A DNA stretch of 64,000 nucleotides from Indolivaga alginatilytica (GTDB lineage Bacteria > Bacteroidota > Bacteroidia > Bacteroidales > Dysgonomonadaceae). The first letter of the stretch is position 1. Every line of letters begins with the position of its first letter. Shown here piece after piece: positions 45,649 through 56,042 of this stretch. The stretch is from positions 52,574-116,573 of the forward strand of contig NZ_QICL01000003.1 in assembly GCF_003201355.1 (NCBI RefSeq). The letters run 5' to 3'. A program made the translations under genes and the position numbers. The notes beneath the pieces were generated by a model. The model had not been told where the DNA came from, ran no database searches, and saw only the letters and a list, made by a program, of their open reading frames with translations.

Positions 45649-47649
45649 ATGATAGATCAACTTACGATAGATAGGATAATGGAGGCTGCACGCATCGAAG
45701 ATGTTGTTGCAGAATTTGTTACGCTTAAGAAAAAAGGAATAAATTTTGTCGGATTGTGCCCGTTTCACTCCGATAAAACACCCTCCTTTTATGTTTCTCC
45801 CTCCAAAAATATATGCAAATGTTTTGCATGTGGAGAGGGAGGAAGTGCCGTGCATTTTATCATGAAGCACGAGCAACTTTCATACTATGAAGCTCTTCGT
45901 TATCTGGCAAAAAAGTATAACATCGAGATACAGGAGAAAGAACTTACCGAAGAGCAAAAAAATGCTTATAATGAGCGTGAAAGTCTTTTTATCCTGAATG
46001 AGTATGCACGGACTTATTTTATAAATACACTTCATCAGCATAGCGAAGGAAAAACTGTAGGACTGAGTTATTTCAGAGAACGGGGTTTCAGAGACGATAT
46101 TATCAAAAAATTCCAACTCGGATATAGTCTCGAACAAAGAGATGCTTTAACGCAGGATGCACTGAAAAGCGGATTTAATAAAGACTATCTGGTTAGAACG
46201 GGATTGACTATAGAAGGCGATAACTATATGGTCGATCGCTTTCGTGGACGTGTCATGTTTCCTGTACATACTTTGTCGGGAAAGGTCGTAGCCTTTGGTG
46301 GACGTATTCTTAAGAAGGCAGAGAATACAGGTAAATATGTAAACTCTCCCGAAAGTGATATTTATCACAAGAGCGATCAGTTGTATGGTATTTACTTTGC
46401 TAAGCAAGCCATTTCGAAAGCCGATTGTTGTTTTCTGGTAGAGGGTTATACCGATGTTATTTCGATGCATCAGGCCGGAATTGAGAACGTAGTGTCTTCG
46501 TCGGGTACTGCATTGACTCTGGGGCAGATAAAACTGATTCATCGGTTTACACCTAACATAACCGTTATTTATGATGGTGATGCAGCGGGTATAAAAGCAG
46601 CATTGAGAGGTATTGATTTACTCTTGGAGGATGGTATGAATATAAAGGTAGTTCTTTTACCGAATGGTGAAGACCCTGACTCATTCTCTCAAAAGCAAAA
46701 TGCAGAATCATTCACCGGTTATATCAGACAGCATGAGGTAGACTTTATCCGCTTCAAAACACAGTTGTTATTAGATGATGCAGGTGAGGACCCCATAAAA
46801 AGAGCTTCGCTTATCTCCGATATTGTGAATAGTATATCTATTATTCCTGATGGTATTATCCGTTCTGTATATACTCGTGATTGTAGCGTACTGTTAGGAG
46901 TGGATGAGCGGGTTTTGATAAACGAGATCAATAAGAAGCGTTTGGCTTATCTTGAAAAAGAAGGGCAAAAGCAGCCTCAGCAGAATAATATGCCACCTAT
47001 GGAGGATGATTATCCCCCATTAAATATTCCGGAAGAATTTCAACCTCAAATACTTCCAAAATCACCTTTCGATAAGTTCGAACTGGCTATTTTGTATTAT
47101 GTTGTCCGATTTGGTGCATTACAGATGATTCAGCGAGAGCCGGAAGACGGAGAGGAGCCTCACGAAGATATAACCGTGCTTGAATATATTAAATTTGATT
47201 TAGAACGTGATGGGCTTTGGTTTCAGAATACATTGTATAAAGAAATTTTAGATGAAGCCATCAGTATGATGGCGGATCAGAATTTTGTTCCTGCCCGTTA
47301 TTTCTTAGCTCATCCTAAGCAGGAAATAAGCCGTTTAACAGCCAATTTGCTGGAAGATCGATACGAATTAAGCAAAGTTCATACAAAACAGTATGGTGAC
47401 GTTAAAAAAGAGGAAACTCCGATGGCTGAGGAAAAGCATCTGGAGACATCGGTTCCTCGTGTGCTTACCGAATTAAAAGATGCTTTTATCTCTTACCAGA
47501 TGAAAACTATCAAAGAGAAGATGAAACATGCACAGAAAGCAGGAGACTTCGATGGCTCTGTAGTTCTTATGCAGCAGTTGAAAGAACTTGACGGAATAAA
47601 AAAGACTTTAGCAAAAGTATTGGGGGAGAGAGTTATACTTCGCTACTAA
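45649..47649 (+). CDS. dnaG: DNA primase
   Basis: 666 residues. The N-terminal zinc-binding CHC2 motif is CPFHSDKTPSF ... CKCFACGEGG. The TOPRIM catalytic core has FLVEGYTDVISMHQAG, SSSGTAL and YDGDAAGIKAA. The C-terminal helicase-binding region is long and acidic or proline-rich in its linker. A clear GGAGG Shine-Dalgarno lies 7 bp before the ATG at 45649, which is unusual in this phylum and supports that start. Confidence 0.96.
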   Translation: MIDQLTIDRIMEAARIEDVVAEFVTLKKKGINFVGLCPFHSDKTPSFYVSPSKNICKCFACGEGGSAVHFIMKHEQLSYYEALRYLAKKYNIEIQEKELTEEQKNAYNERESLFILNEYARTYFINTLHQHSEGKTVGLSYFRERGFRDDIIKKFQLGYSLEQRDALTQDALKSGFNKDYLVRTGLTIEGDNYMVDRFRGRVMFPVHTLSGKVVAFGGRILKKAENTGKYVNSPESDIYHKSDQLYGIYFAKQAISKADCCFLVEGYTDVISMHQAGIENVVSSSGTALTLGQIKLIHRFTPNITVIYDGDAAGIKAALRGIDLLLEDGMNIKVVLLPNGEDPDSFSQKQNAESFTGYIRQHEVDFIRFKTQLLLDDAGEDPIKRASLISDIVNSISIIPDGIIRSVYTRDCSVLLGVDERVLINEINKKRLAYLEKEGQKQPQQNNMPPMEDDYPPLNIPEEFQPQILPKSPFDKFELAILYYVVRFGALQMIQREPEDGEEPHEDITVLEYIKFDLERDGLWFQNTLYKEILDEAISMMADQNFVPARYFLAHPKQEISRLTANLLEDRYELSKVHTKQYGDVKKEETPMAEEKHLETSVPRVLTELKDAFISYQMKTIKEKMKHAQKAGDFDGSVVLMQQLKELDGIKKTLAKVLGERVILRY

Positions 47650-47699
47650 GGTTGAAAAGTAGATGTCTGAGATGTCTCTCATTAGTAATAGTAAAAATA

Positions 47700-47738
47700 A
47701 TAACCCCTCGGAAACACTTAATTTCCGAGGGGTTATTT
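47700..47738. terminator. Bidirectional terminator between dnaG and lpxA
   Basis: AATAACCCCTCGGAAA-CACTTAA-TTTCCGAGGGGTTATT is a near perfect 16-bp stem between convergent genes, usable from both sides. Confidence 0.93.
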
Positions 47739-47762
47739 ATTCTATGATTTAGATCTTTCTCC

Positions 47763-48545
47763 TTATAGATAACCTCTGACAATTCCTCGTGGAGAGTTCT
47801 TGATGAACTCTACGATTAATTGAGATTCGGCTGTTTTCTCTAATTCCTGCTCAATTTTTGCAGTCGCATCAGAGAAATTATATCCCGATTGATAAATCAA
47901 GCGGTAGATCTCCTGTATCTGATTTATTTGTTCATTAGTAAAGCCTCTTCTGCGTAAGCCCACCAGATTGATACCTGCATAAGCAACAGGATCGCGACCT
48001 GCAATGATATATGGAGGAATATCTTTACCCAATCGAGTTCCGCCTTGTATCATTACATGTTTCCCGATACGCGTGAATTGATGTACCAGAACGCCCCCAC
48101 TTAATATTGCAAAATCATCTATCTCTACTTCTCCGGCAAGTTGGGTTGCATTTCCTATTATAATATTATTCTGAAGTATACAATCATGCGCAATGTGGCT
48201 ATAAGCCATAAGCAGACAGTTGTCTCCTACAATAGTTTTTCCTTTCGAATCGGTTCCCCTGCTTATCGTGACACATTCTCTCACTGTTGTATTGTTGCCA
48301 ATAACAGCAATAGAATCTTCTCCGTGAAATTTTAAATCCTGAGGTATTCCTGATACCACTGCACCGGGATAAATTGTACATTTTTCGCCGATACGAGCTC
48401 CAGATCTGATATTTGCATTCGACATTATATATGTGCCATCCCCGATTACCGTATTGTCATCAATATAAGCAAATGGTTCGATGATTACATCTTTGCCTAT
48501 TTGGGCATTAGGGTGTATGAATGCATTAGACGAGATATTTGACAT
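47763..48545 (-). CDS. lpxA: UDP-N-acetylglucosamine acyltransferase
   Basis: 260 residues. Left-handed beta-helix hexapeptide repeats are evident (IHPNAQIGKDVIIEPFAYID, VIGDGTYIMSNANI, SHIAHDCILQNNII). The typical C-terminal helices follow (GINLVGLRRRGFTNEQIN). It transfers a 3-hydroxyacyl group from acyl-carrier protein to UDP-GlcNAc, the first step of lipid A synthesis. It is the last of three genes lpxD-lpxC/fabZ-lpxA, 15 bp after lpxC/fabZ. Confidence 0.97.
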   Translation of the reverse strand: MSNISSNAFIHPNAQIGKDVIIEPFAYIDDNTVIGDGTYIMSNANIRSGARIGEKCTIYPGAVVSGIPQDLKFHGEDSIAVIGNNTTVRECVTISRGTDSKGKTIVGDNCLLMAYSHIAHDCILQNNIIIGNATQLAGEVEIDDFAILSGGVLVHQFTRIGKHVMIQGGTRLGKDIPPYIIAGRDPVAYAGINLVGLRRRGFTNEQINQIQEIYRLIYQSGYNFSDATAKIEQELEKTAESQLIVEFIKNSPRGIVRGYL

Positions 48546-48560
48546 GGATCAAATTTTAAA

Positions 48561-49946
48561 TTATTTATTTTTTACGATTTGGGCAGTGAACTCAGCTTCT
48601 GAAACTACTTTTTCCCCAACAAAAGCATAACCCTTCATGTTTGCGATACCTCGTCTGATTTCAGATGTAAAGTCTAGTCTGAAAATCAGAGTGTCACCCG
48701 GTACTACCTTTTGACGGAATTTTACGTTGTCTATTTTTAGAAAATAAGTCGAATATCTTTCGGGCTCATCTACTCTGGCCAGAACTAATACACCTCCAAT
48801 TTGCGCCATTGCTTCAATTTGCAATACTCCGGGCATAACAGGCTCCTGAGGAAAGTGTCCTTGAAAGAAAGGCTCATTTGTTGTGATGTTTTTTACACCT
48901 ACAATATGTTGTTGTCCGATCTCGATGATTTTGTCAACCATTAAGAATGGATATCGGTGAGGTAATAATTCCTTTATTTTGTTGATGTCAAGAACAGGTT
49001 CTTTGGTTATATCATAAACAGGCGGTTGCACATCATTTAGCTTGATTTGCTTACGGATAATACGAGCCATCTGGTTGTTGATCTTATGACCGGGGCGTGT
49101 AGCTATTACACGTCCTTTAATCGGCTTACCGATAAGAGCCATATCACCAATAATATCCAATAGTTTGTGACGGGCAGGCTCGTTTGGAGATTGGATTGGT
49201 TTATTATTTATATATCCCAATTCTGAAGCATTTTTATGTGCTACTCCAAGAAGATCACCCAGCTTGTCTAACGCTTCCTGCGATATTTGTCTTTCGTATA
49301 TTACGATGGCATTATCCAGATCGCCGCCTTTTATAAGACCGGCTTCTAATAATTTTTGAATATCTCTTACAAAAACAAATGTTCTTGCACTCGCTATTTC
49401 TTTTTCGAAATCATTCAGATCATCCAAAGATGCCGACTGATTTGGTATATATGTCGATTCGAATTCAATGAACGAATTAATGCAGAAATTTTCATCAGGA
49501 AGCAGAATCAGTTTAGAACCTGTTTCTTCATCACAAACTTCCATTTTTCTGCGAACAATATAAAAATCGCGATCGGCCTCTTGTTCTACCAACCCGACGT
49601 TTTTTATAGCTTGAACATATTGTATTGCACTTCCGTCAAGAATAGGAAATTCGGGGGCGTCTACTTCTATCAGGCAGTTGTCAACGCTCAATGCATATAA
49701 GGCAGACATTGCATGCTCTACAGTGCTTACCTGAACATCGCCTTTGATAAGGACCGTACCTCTCTGTGTTCCTCCTACATTTTCGGCAAGAGCATCTATA
49801 ACAGGTTCTCCTTCAAGATCGATTCTTTTGATCTTATATCCGTGATTTTCCGGAGCAGGATTAAATTTAATCGTAATAGGTAACCCTGTATGTAATCCTT
49901 TTCCCTGTAAAGAAAAACTCTCTTTAAGTGTTTTTTGTTTCTCCAT
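48561..49946 (-). CDS. lpxC/fabZ: Fused UDP-3-O-acyl-GlcNAc deacetylase / 3-hydroxyacyl-ACP dehydratase
   Basis: 461 residues. LpxC occupies residues 1 to about 310 (SLQGKGLHTGLPITIKFNPA, VSTVEHAMSALYAL, RHKLLDIIGDMALIG; zinc ligands are the His in VEHA, and His and Asp in HKLLDIIGD). FabZ occupies about 320-461 (LLPHRYPFLMVDKI, FFQGHFPQEPVMPGVLQIEA). LpxC commits lipid A synthesis and FabZ supplies fatty-acid chains, so the fusion ties the two. This fusion is characteristic of Bacteroidota and relatives. It is 15 bp upstream of lpxA and 38 bp after lpxD. Confidence 0.97.
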   Translation of the reverse strand: MEKQKTLKESFSLQGKGLHTGLPITIKFNPAPENHGYKIKRIDLEGEPVIDALAENVGGTQRGTVLIKGDVQVSTVEHAMSALYALSVDNCLIEVDAPEFPILDGSAIQYVQAIKNVGLVEQEADRDFYIVRRKMEVCDEETGSKLILLPDENFCINSFIEFESTYIPNQSASLDDLNDFEKEIASARTFVFVRDIQKLLEAGLIKGGDLDNAIVIYERQISQEALDKLGDLLGVAHKNASELGYINNKPIQSPNEPARHKLLDIIGDMALIGKPIKGRVIATRPGHKINNQMARIIRKQIKLNDVQPPVYDITKEPVLDINKIKELLPHRYPFLMVDKIIEIGQQHIVGVKNITTNEPFFQGHFPQEPVMPGVLQIEAMAQIGGVLVLARVDEPERYSTYFLKIDNVKFRQKVVPGDTLIFRLDFTSEIRRGIANMKGYAFVGEKVVSEAEFTAQIVKNK

Positions 49947-49984
49947 TATAATTCCTCATATATAACATCTTAGAGGATGTTTTT

Positions 49985-51040
49985 TTATTTAGATTGTTTG
50001 TTTTGTTCTTCTTTTAATTGCTGTATTTCTTTTTCCAATTGATTCAATTGGCGATACATGTCGGGTAGTTTTGGAAATATGATGCTCGATTTGAAAAAAT
50101 CTTTCACCGGAATAGCAGGTGATCCGAGTATTTGAGCATTCTCCTTAATATTGCTTATAACACCTGCTTGTCCTCCTATACTAGCATTGTCGCCAATGGT
50201 TATATGCCCTCCCAGGCCTGCTTGTCCACCGATCACACAATGTTTTCCTAATTTTGTCGAGCCTGAGATTCCGGACTGAGCAGCCATAACAGTATTTGCA
50301 CCTATCTCGACATTGTGAGCTACCTGAATAAGATTATCCAGTTTCACTCCGTGACGAATAATAGTTGCATCCATCACAGCTCTGTCTATGGTTGTGTTTG
50401 CACCTATCTCGACATCGTCTTCAATAATAACGATGCCCATTTGTGGAATTTTCTTGTATATATCTCCTTCGGGAGCAAAGCCAAATCCATCGGATCCGAT
50501 TACTGCCCCTGCATGAATGATACAATTGTTTCCGATTTTACATCCCGGATATATTTTTACTCCCGGATATAATATCGTATTGTCGCCTATTGTACAACCT
50601 TCACCTATATATACCTGAGGGTGTACAAGCGTATTGTCGCCTATTATGCTTCCGTCCGCAATGTATGCAAAGGCACCTACGTAAACGTCACTGCCTAGTT
50701 TTGCGCTATCGGCAACAAAGCTCATGGGTTCGATCCCCTTTTTTCTCGGTTTCGATTTCTCTACCATATCCAATAACATAGCTAAACCTGCATATGCATT
50801 AAATACCCTGATAAGAGTAGCTTTTACGGGTTTTTCTGCAACAAAGTCGTTGTTAACCAGAACAACACTTGCTTCAGTTGAATATATGTAATTGGTGTAT
50901 TTGGGATTGGCCAAAAATGATAATGAGCCGGGTTTCCCTTCTTCTATTTTAGAAAAATCGCTAACTTTAACAGTCGGGTCACCTTCGATTGTACCCTTCA
51001 GAAAATCAGCAATTTGTTGAGCCGTGAATGAAAGTTGCAT
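49985..51040 (-). CDS. lpxD: UDP-3-O-(3-hydroxyacyl)glucosamine N-acyltransferase
   Basis: 351 residues. The N-terminal uridine-binding region ([32 protein letters not shown]) is followed by hexapeptide repeats ([19 protein letters not shown] and so on) including the catalytic-region motif VAHNVEIG. It ends in a charged helix ([20 protein letters not shown]). It adds the second acyl chain in lipid A synthesis. It is the first gene of the lpxD-lpxC/fabZ-lpxA operon. Confidence 0.97.
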   Translation of the reverse strand: MQLSFTAQQIADFLKGTIEGDPTVKVSDFSKIEEGKPGSLSFLANPKYTNYIYSTEASVVLVNNDFVAEKPVKATLIRVFNAYAGLAMLLDMVEKSKPRKKGIEPMSFVADSAKLGSDVYVGAFAYIADGSIIGDNTLVHPQVYIGEGCTIGDNTILYPGVKIYPGCKIGNNCIIHAGAVIGSDGFGFAPEGDIYKKIPQMGIVIIEDDVEIGANTTIDRAVMDATIIRHGVKLDNLIQVAHNVEIGANTVMAAQSGISGSTKLGKHCVIGGQAGLGGHITIGDNASIGGQAGVISNIKENAQILGSPAIPVKDFFKSSIIFPKLPDMYRQLNQLEKEIQQLKEEQNKQSK

Positions 51041-51160
51041 AAATGAGTCGAATATTTCGATGAAAATTGTTTTAAACTGCGAAATAAGGAATAATTTTCC
51101 AATAATGATGTTTTTTTACCCAGAAAATACGAGCCAATCCACTAATATACTCTTTATTAC

Positions 51161-52168
51161 TTAATTCAACAAATTTAAAAAGCAACACAAGAAGTATACT
51201 AATATCAAAATATAGAAGGTTATAACCTTCCATTTCTGCTCCACCAATGTGAAAAAATGAGCCAATAAAATTGACATACTACAAGAGATCATATATAAAT
51301 TAAGTGTCGGGTCAAAGATGATAAAGAAAAATGTAAGGATCGAAAATAAGGAGGCAAGATGTAAAAACTGAATATTAGCTCTGATTCTGATCTTATCCCG
51401 AAAAGAGTTGGTCTGATAATCCAGAGAGATAATGATGAGAAGAATCAAGGCTATTGCAACTAATAAACTTTCTCCGGTAAATGACGTATTTTCGATCGAA
51501 CCATTCAATATCGGATATAAATGATTGAAAGGCTCTAAAAAACCAGCGATATTATTTTGCCATAAGAAAAAAGCAAAGGATAGCCAGTATATTGTGGCAA
51601 TACCTAAAATGGAAATGATGAATGTTTTGAAATTGAAAATACGCATCATCCGGAAGCCCATCCAGAATAAAGGTAGATACATTAATGTGAAAAAGGAAAA
51701 AAGACTGCTTATGCCAAGTACAAATCCCAATGCATATGCATTTCTGCCACCTGATTTATCCTGATAAGAGGAATAAAGGATGTCTACACATATAAGGAAT
51801 GCAAATGCCGAGACATAATAATGAGTCATGTATATAAATACGGGATGCGAACTGAAAATAAGACTTCCGAATACATACAGAAGATAAGTCCGGTTGCGTA
51901 TTAACCCGTGTTTGGCATTCAATTGGGACGCATAAAAAGATATTGAAAATACAAAAAATGTACTGACTATAAATGATATGGTTCCGTTTGATAGAAGTTG
52001 CGTTAAAATGCCTGTCCAAAGATATCCGGTCCCAATGTTTTCATTGCCGGGAGCTTCCTTGACGAGGTAAAATATAATAAAACGTATAAGGAATGTCAGT
52101 ATAATTGAAAATAAAACAAGGTTCTTATTTTCAACTATACTTTTTTTATATTGTCTTATGGCATCCAT
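51161..52168 (-). CDS. Hypothetical polytopic membrane protein
   Basis: 335 residues with about 9-10 hydrophobic segments and a Lys-rich cytoplasmic start (DAIRQYKKSIVENKNLVLFS). The pattern FSSHPVFIYMTHYYVSAFAF followed by FLICVDILYSS resembles multi-pass proteins of unknown function found in Bacteroidota next to purD or lpx genes. It lies between purD and lpxD on the same strand. No catalytic motif is visible. Confidence 0.78.
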   Translation of the reverse strand: MDAIRQYKKSIVENKNLVLFSIILTFLIRFIIFYLVKEAPGNENIGTGYLWTGILTQLLSNGTISFIVSTFFVFSISFYASQLNAKHGLIRNRTYLLYVFGSLIFSSHPVFIYMTHYYVSAFAFLICVDILYSSYQDKSGGRNAYALGFVLGISSLFSFFTLMYLPLFWMGFRMMRIFNFKTFIISILGIATIYWLSFAFFLWQNNIAGFLEPFNHLYPILNGSIENTSFTGESLLVAIALILLIIISLDYQTNSFRDKIRIRANIQFLHLASLFSILTFFFIIFDPTLNLYMISCSMSILLAHFFTLVEQKWKVITFYILILVYFLCCFLNLLN

Positions 52169-52225
52169 TAAAATCAGTTATCAGTTATCGGTCAACAGTT
52201 ATCACTTGTTTGCTTTTTTTACTTC

Positions 52226-52315
52226 AGTAAATGAAAGTATTTAATGATATACTTTCTGATTATAACAGACTATTGCTGTTATGCTTACCAAAGCAATAAA
52301 AAGGTCTAAGACCTT
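52226..52315. repeat. Composite dispersed element, copy at the purD 3' end
   Basis: It contains GAAAGTATTTAATGATATAC followed by TTTC, the hairpin ATAACAG-ACTATTG-CTGTTAT, TGCTTACCAAAGCAATAAAA and AAGGTCTAAGACCTT (52301-52315), which overlaps the purD stop codon. It is nearly the same as 16342-16432 over about 90 bp. Confidence 0.85.
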
Positions 52316-53585
52316 ATTTCAGATCGAAACCTATATCTTTCCTGTAATATTTACCTTCGAAATCTATTTTGTCGGCATTAGCGAACGATTTATTTAAGGC
52401 TTCGTTTTTGCTGTCCCCATATGAACTTATGGCAATTACACGTCCTCCATTAGTGACGATTGAGCTGTCAGTAGTAGCAGTTCCTGCATGAAATACAATA
52501 CTGTCTTTTACCGATGCTAACCCTGAAATGGTTTTTCCTTTTTCATAATCTCCGGGATATCCGCCTGATACAAGCATAACAGTTGTTGCATAGCGATTGT
52601 CTATCTCAAGACTTTTTGATGCCAGTGTTTCTTTAGCAACGCCATCGAGTAGTTCTACAAAATCCGATTTTATGCGTAGCATTACAACCTCAGTTTCGGG
52701 ATCTCCCATTCTGACATTATATTCAATTACCATCGGTTCGCCTTGTACTTCAATCAGCCCTATGAATATAAAGCCTTTGTATATAATATTATCAGATTGT
52801 AACCCTTTCACCGTGGGTATTATTATACGCTCTTCTACCTTTTTCATAAAGGTATCATCTGCAAAAGAAACAGGCGATACGGCTCCCATTCCTCCGGTGT
52901 TAGGACCTGTATCTCCTTCTCCAATCCGTTTGTAATCTTTGGCTACAGGTAAAATCTTATAGGATTGACCGTCTGTAAGTACAAACACAGAACATTCTAT
53001 CCCTGAAAGGAATTCTTCTATAACTACCGTATTGCTTGCATCACCAAACATTCCGCCAAGCATTGCTTTCAGTTCTGTTTTGGCTTCATTCAAATCATCT
53101 ATAATAAGTACGCCTTTACCGGCGGCCAAACCATCGGCTTTAAGTACGTAGGGTACCTTTAATTCTTCGAGGAATGTGTAGGCTTCTTCTAAATTTTCAG
53201 ATGTGAAACTTTTATAGCGGGCTGTAGGTATGTTGTGACGCATCATGAAGCGTTTAGCAAAATCTTTGCTACCCTCCAGTTCTGCTCCAAGCTTCGAGGG
53301 TCCTATGACGGGAATGTGTTTAATATCATTGTCATTGATGAAGAAATCATAGATTCCTTTAACCAATGGGTCTTCGGGACCTACTACAACCATATCGATA
53401 TTTTTATCAATAACTTCAGCTTTTACAGAAGCAAAATCAATAGGTGAAATATTCAGGACTTCGGCAATCTGCCCGATACCTGCATTTCCGGGAGCAACAT
53501 AAAGTTTATTGATTTTTGGACTTTGTAGTATTTTCCATGCTAGAGCATGTTCTCGTCCTCCGCTTCCCAATAATAGAATATTCAT
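52314..53585 (-). CDS. purD: Phosphoribosylamine-glycine ligase
   Basis: 423 residues. Motifs: [15 protein letters not shown] at the N-terminus, [28 protein letters not shown] (ATP grasp), [13 protein letters not shown] and [15 protein letters not shown] near the end. It carries out the second step of purine synthesis. Its start and stop are each bordered by a GGTCTNAGACC-type palindrome (53601-53614 and 52301-52315). Confidence 0.97.
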   Translation of the reverse strand: MNILLLGSGGREHALAWKILQSPKINKLYVAPGNAGIGQIAEVLNISPIDFASVKAEVIDKNIDMVVVGPEDPLVKGIYDFFINDNDIKHIPVIGPSKLGAELEGSKDFAKRFMMRHNIPTARYKSFTSENLEEAYTFLEELKVPYVLKADGLAAGKGVLIIDDLNEAKTELKAMLGGMFGDASNTVVIEEFLSGIECSVFVLTDGQSYKILPVAKDYKRIGEGDTGPNTGGMGAVSPVSFADDTFMKKVEERIIIPTVKGLQSDNIIYKGFIFIGLIEVQGEPMVIEYNVRMGDPETEVVMLRIKSDFVELLDGVAKETLASKSLEIDNRYATTVMLVSGGYPGDYEKGKTISGLASVKDSIVFHAGTATTDSSIVTNGGRVIAISSYGDSKNEALNKSFANADKIDFEGKYYRKDIGFDLK

Positions 53586-53600
53586 AAAAGATATGTTTTT

Positions 53601-53830
53601 AAGGCCTCAGACCTATTTGTTACTTTGGTAACCATAATAGCGAGAGATAGTTATAGTTGTAAAATGTAACAATAAATAGTTACTATCACTTAATATGGTA
53701 AATATGTTCTTCTTCTTTTTATAATGATGAGTTGGCAAAGATAATAATCTTAATTATTATCTGTATATATACAAAGACTAGAAAATGGTGATAAAAAAAA
53801 TACTGCTCAATTTACAAGGTCTGAGACCTT
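53601..53830. repeat. Paired GGTCTNAGACC boxes bounding the purD / symporter spacer
   Basis: AAGGCCTCAGACCT (53601-53614) lies 15 bp upstream of purD. AAGGTCTGAGACCTT (53816-53830) lies 13 bp past the symporter stop. The left half continues TTTGTTACTTTGGTAACCAT, in line with the family. The whole 258-bp spacer is this arrangement and no gene. Confidence 0.7.
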
Positions 53831-53843
53831 ATTTGGAGAATAA

Positions 53844-55100
53844 TTAAGAATCCAGACCTTTTTCCCATTTGCTGACTACTGTTGTGGCAAGCCCATTACC
53901 TAAAACATTTGTCATACTGCGAGCCATATCACAAAAGTGATCGATTGGAATAAGTAGGGCTACTCCTTCGGGGGGGATGCCAAACATGGCGCATGTTGCC
54001 ACTATAATTATTAACGATGCCCGCGGAACTCCCGCTATACCTTTACTTGTAAGCATCAGTACAAGCAACATTATTATTTGTGTGGAGAGATCCATTTCAA
54101 CCCCATATAATTGAGCAATAAATATGCTGGCGAAAGTCATATACATCATACTGCCATCCAGATTGAATGAGTAACCTAAAGGCAAAATGAACGATACTAT
54201 TTTAGGGTTGCATCCGAATTTTTCCAGTTCGTCAATCAGCTTGGGGAATACTGCTTCGCTGCTTGTCGTTGAAAATGCTATAAGTAAGGGACTTTTTATA
54301 GCCTTGATTAGAGCGAATACCCTTTTGCCTAAAATAAGATAGCCTATAAATATCAGTATAATCCATAAGGAGACCATTCCTATAACAAAGGCGAGTAAAA
54401 AATGAGCATATAACTTAAATATGGATAATCCATGAGAACTCACGGCAGCAGTAATAGTCCCGAATACTGCAATCGGAGCGATCCACATAATGTACCCTAC
54501 TATTTTGAGTATAACATGAGATATGATGTCAAGAGCTTTGCTGACAGGTTCACCTTTCTCTCCAAAAGATGCGAGAGCCACACCGAAGATTACTGCAAAT
54601 ACTAATATTTGAAGTATCTCGTTATGTGCCAGTGCTTCAAACAAACTCTTTGGGATAACATGATTTACAAACTCTGCAAGAGTAAGTTTTTGGCTGTTCG
54701 CTATAAGATCGGTCGCATTTGCCGTATTGCTAAGATCAAGAGTTGCTGTGTCTCCCGGTCTTAGTATATTTATCCACACCAAGCCTATTGTGAGAGATAC
54801 AAGTGAAGCCGATATAAACCAGAGCATGGCTTTTCCGCCTACACGGCCTACCATTTTCATGTCTCCCATTTTCGAAATGCCGACAATAATCGTACAAAAA
54901 ACTAATGGAGCAACAATCATCTGTATCAGGCGGATAAATATAGTACCTAACAGTTTAATGTTATCAGAAACTATAAGTATAGTTTTCAGAGAGCAGAAAC
55001 TGTGTACGCATTGACCCACTATTACTCCGAGAGTTAATGCTATTATGATATAATAAAATAGAAGATTGTTGTTTGATTTGCTTTCCGGTGATACTGCCAT
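53844..55100 (-). CDS. Dicarboxylate/amino acid:cation symporter (DAACS family)
   Basis: 418 residues with about eight hydrophobic segments and the two re-entrant loops of the family. Motifs: AFSTTSSEAVFPKLIDELEK (serine-rich HP1 region), PLGYSFNLDGSMMYMTFASI (TM7 region), and SKGIAGVPRASLIIIVATCA (HP2). It resembles GltP/DctA and imports glutamate, aspartate or C4-dicarboxylates with protons or sodium. Consistent with an amino-acid-fermenting lifestyle, but the exact substrate is unknown. Confidence 0.93.
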   Translation of the reverse strand: MAVSPESKSNNNLLFYYIIIALTLGVIVGQCVHSFCSLKTILIVSDNIKLLGTIFIRLIQMIVAPLVFCTIIVGISKMGDMKMVGRVGGKAMLWFISASLVSLTIGLVWINILRPGDTATLDLSNTANATDLIANSQKLTLAEFVNHVIPKSLFEALAHNEILQILVFAVIFGVALASFGEKGEPVSKALDIISHVILKIVGYIMWIAPIAVFGTITAAVSSHGLSIFKLYAHFLLAFVIGMVSLWIILIFIGYLILGKRVFALIKAIKSPLLIAFSTTSSEAVFPKLIDELEKFGCNPKIVSFILPLGYSFNLDGSMMYMTFASIFIAQLYGVEMDLSTQIIMLLVLMLTSKGIAGVPRASLIIIVATCAMFGIPPEGVALLIPIDHFCDMARSMTNVLGNGLATTVVSKWEKGLDS

Positions 55101-55413
55101 TATTTATTATTGGGTGTTTGTATTGATGTGAATTTGCCGTAAAAGTATGAAAAATGTTTTATTATCTCTTGTTTTGCTTATTTTAGGAGTGTTTTTTTTG
55201 AAATATGTGATATTTTGATGTGTCTTAAATGAAAGAAAGGACTCGTCTTTTGGACAGTCCCCTCTTTTGTTTTAAGCTACGATCTATTGCATAATAAGTC
55301 TGGCTATAATTCTATTTTATAGTAATCCTACTTGGTAGGAACTAATTGTTGCTTGTGCTCGATTAGCTAGGCTTTAACTCTAATTCCCGATTCTTTATAG
55401 ATTCTGATAATCA
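55101..55413. other. Spacer between the symporter and ribE, with a tiny hydrophobic ORF
   Basis: 313 bp. On the plus strand 55147-55218 could encode a 23-residue hydrophobic peptide (KNVLLSLVLLILGVFFLKYV and so on). It lacks a clear ribosome-binding site and is probably chance. A weak GGACT ... AGTCC hairpin at about 55239-55261 follows. Otherwise nothing is recognised. Confidence 0.3.
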
Positions 55414-56016
55414 TTATTTTATAGCTGCTATCCTACTGATATATTTTCCTATAATGTCAAACTCTAGATTTACAATAGTTCCAACCTCAAATTGGTGAAA
55501 ATTAGTATGCTCATAAGTGTAAGGGATAATGGCAACCTGGAACGAATTGTCGGTAGTATTAAAAACGGTTAGGCTTACTCCATTTACCGTAGCTGACCCT
55601 TTATCTACGGTTAGATAACCTTTTTTTGCCATTTCTTTGTCGTAATCATATTCGAAAGTAAAATACCAGCTGCCATCCGCTTCCTCTATCTTAGTGCAGC
55701 GTGCTGTCTGATCAACATGACCTTGTACGATATGTCCGTCAAGCCTGCCGTTCATAAGCATGCTTCTTTCAAGATTTACTTTATCATCTATTTTAAGAAG
55801 ACCCAGATTTGATCTCTCCAGAGTCTCTTTAATTGCAGTTACGGTGTACGTGTCTTCGGTAAGATCTACAACTGTAAGACATACTCCGTTGTGAGCTATA
55901 CTTTGGTCAATCTTCAATTCATTGACAAAAGAGCAATTAATTGTTAAATGGATATTCTCGCTTTCTTTACGCACAGCTACTACTTTTGCAGCTTCTTCGA
56001 CTATTCCTGAAAACAT
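55414..56016 (-). CDS. ribE: Riboflavin synthase alpha chain
   Basis: 200 residues. Two lumazine-binding repeats: MFSGIVEEAAKVV ... SIAHNGVCLTVV (first, about 1-95) and GHIVQGHVDQTARCTKIEEA ... SATVNGVSLTVFN (second). It dismutates two 6,7-dimethyl-8-ribityllumazine molecules into riboflavin and the pyrimidine precursor. No FMN riboswitch is recognised upstream. It starts 27 bp from a GGTCTNAGACC box. Confidence 0.97.
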   Translation of the reverse strand: MFSGIVEEAAKVVAVRKESENIHLTINCSFVNELKIDQSIAHNGVCLTVVDLTEDTYTVTAIKETLERSNLGLLKIDDKVNLERSMLMNGRLDGHIVQGHVDQTARCTKIEEADGSWYFTFEYDYDKEMAKKGYLTVDKGSATVNGVSLTVFNTTDNSFQVAIIPYTYEHTNFHQFEVGTIVNLEFDIIGKYISRIAAIK

Positions 56017-56042
56017 ATAAATATTGATTAAATGATTGATTG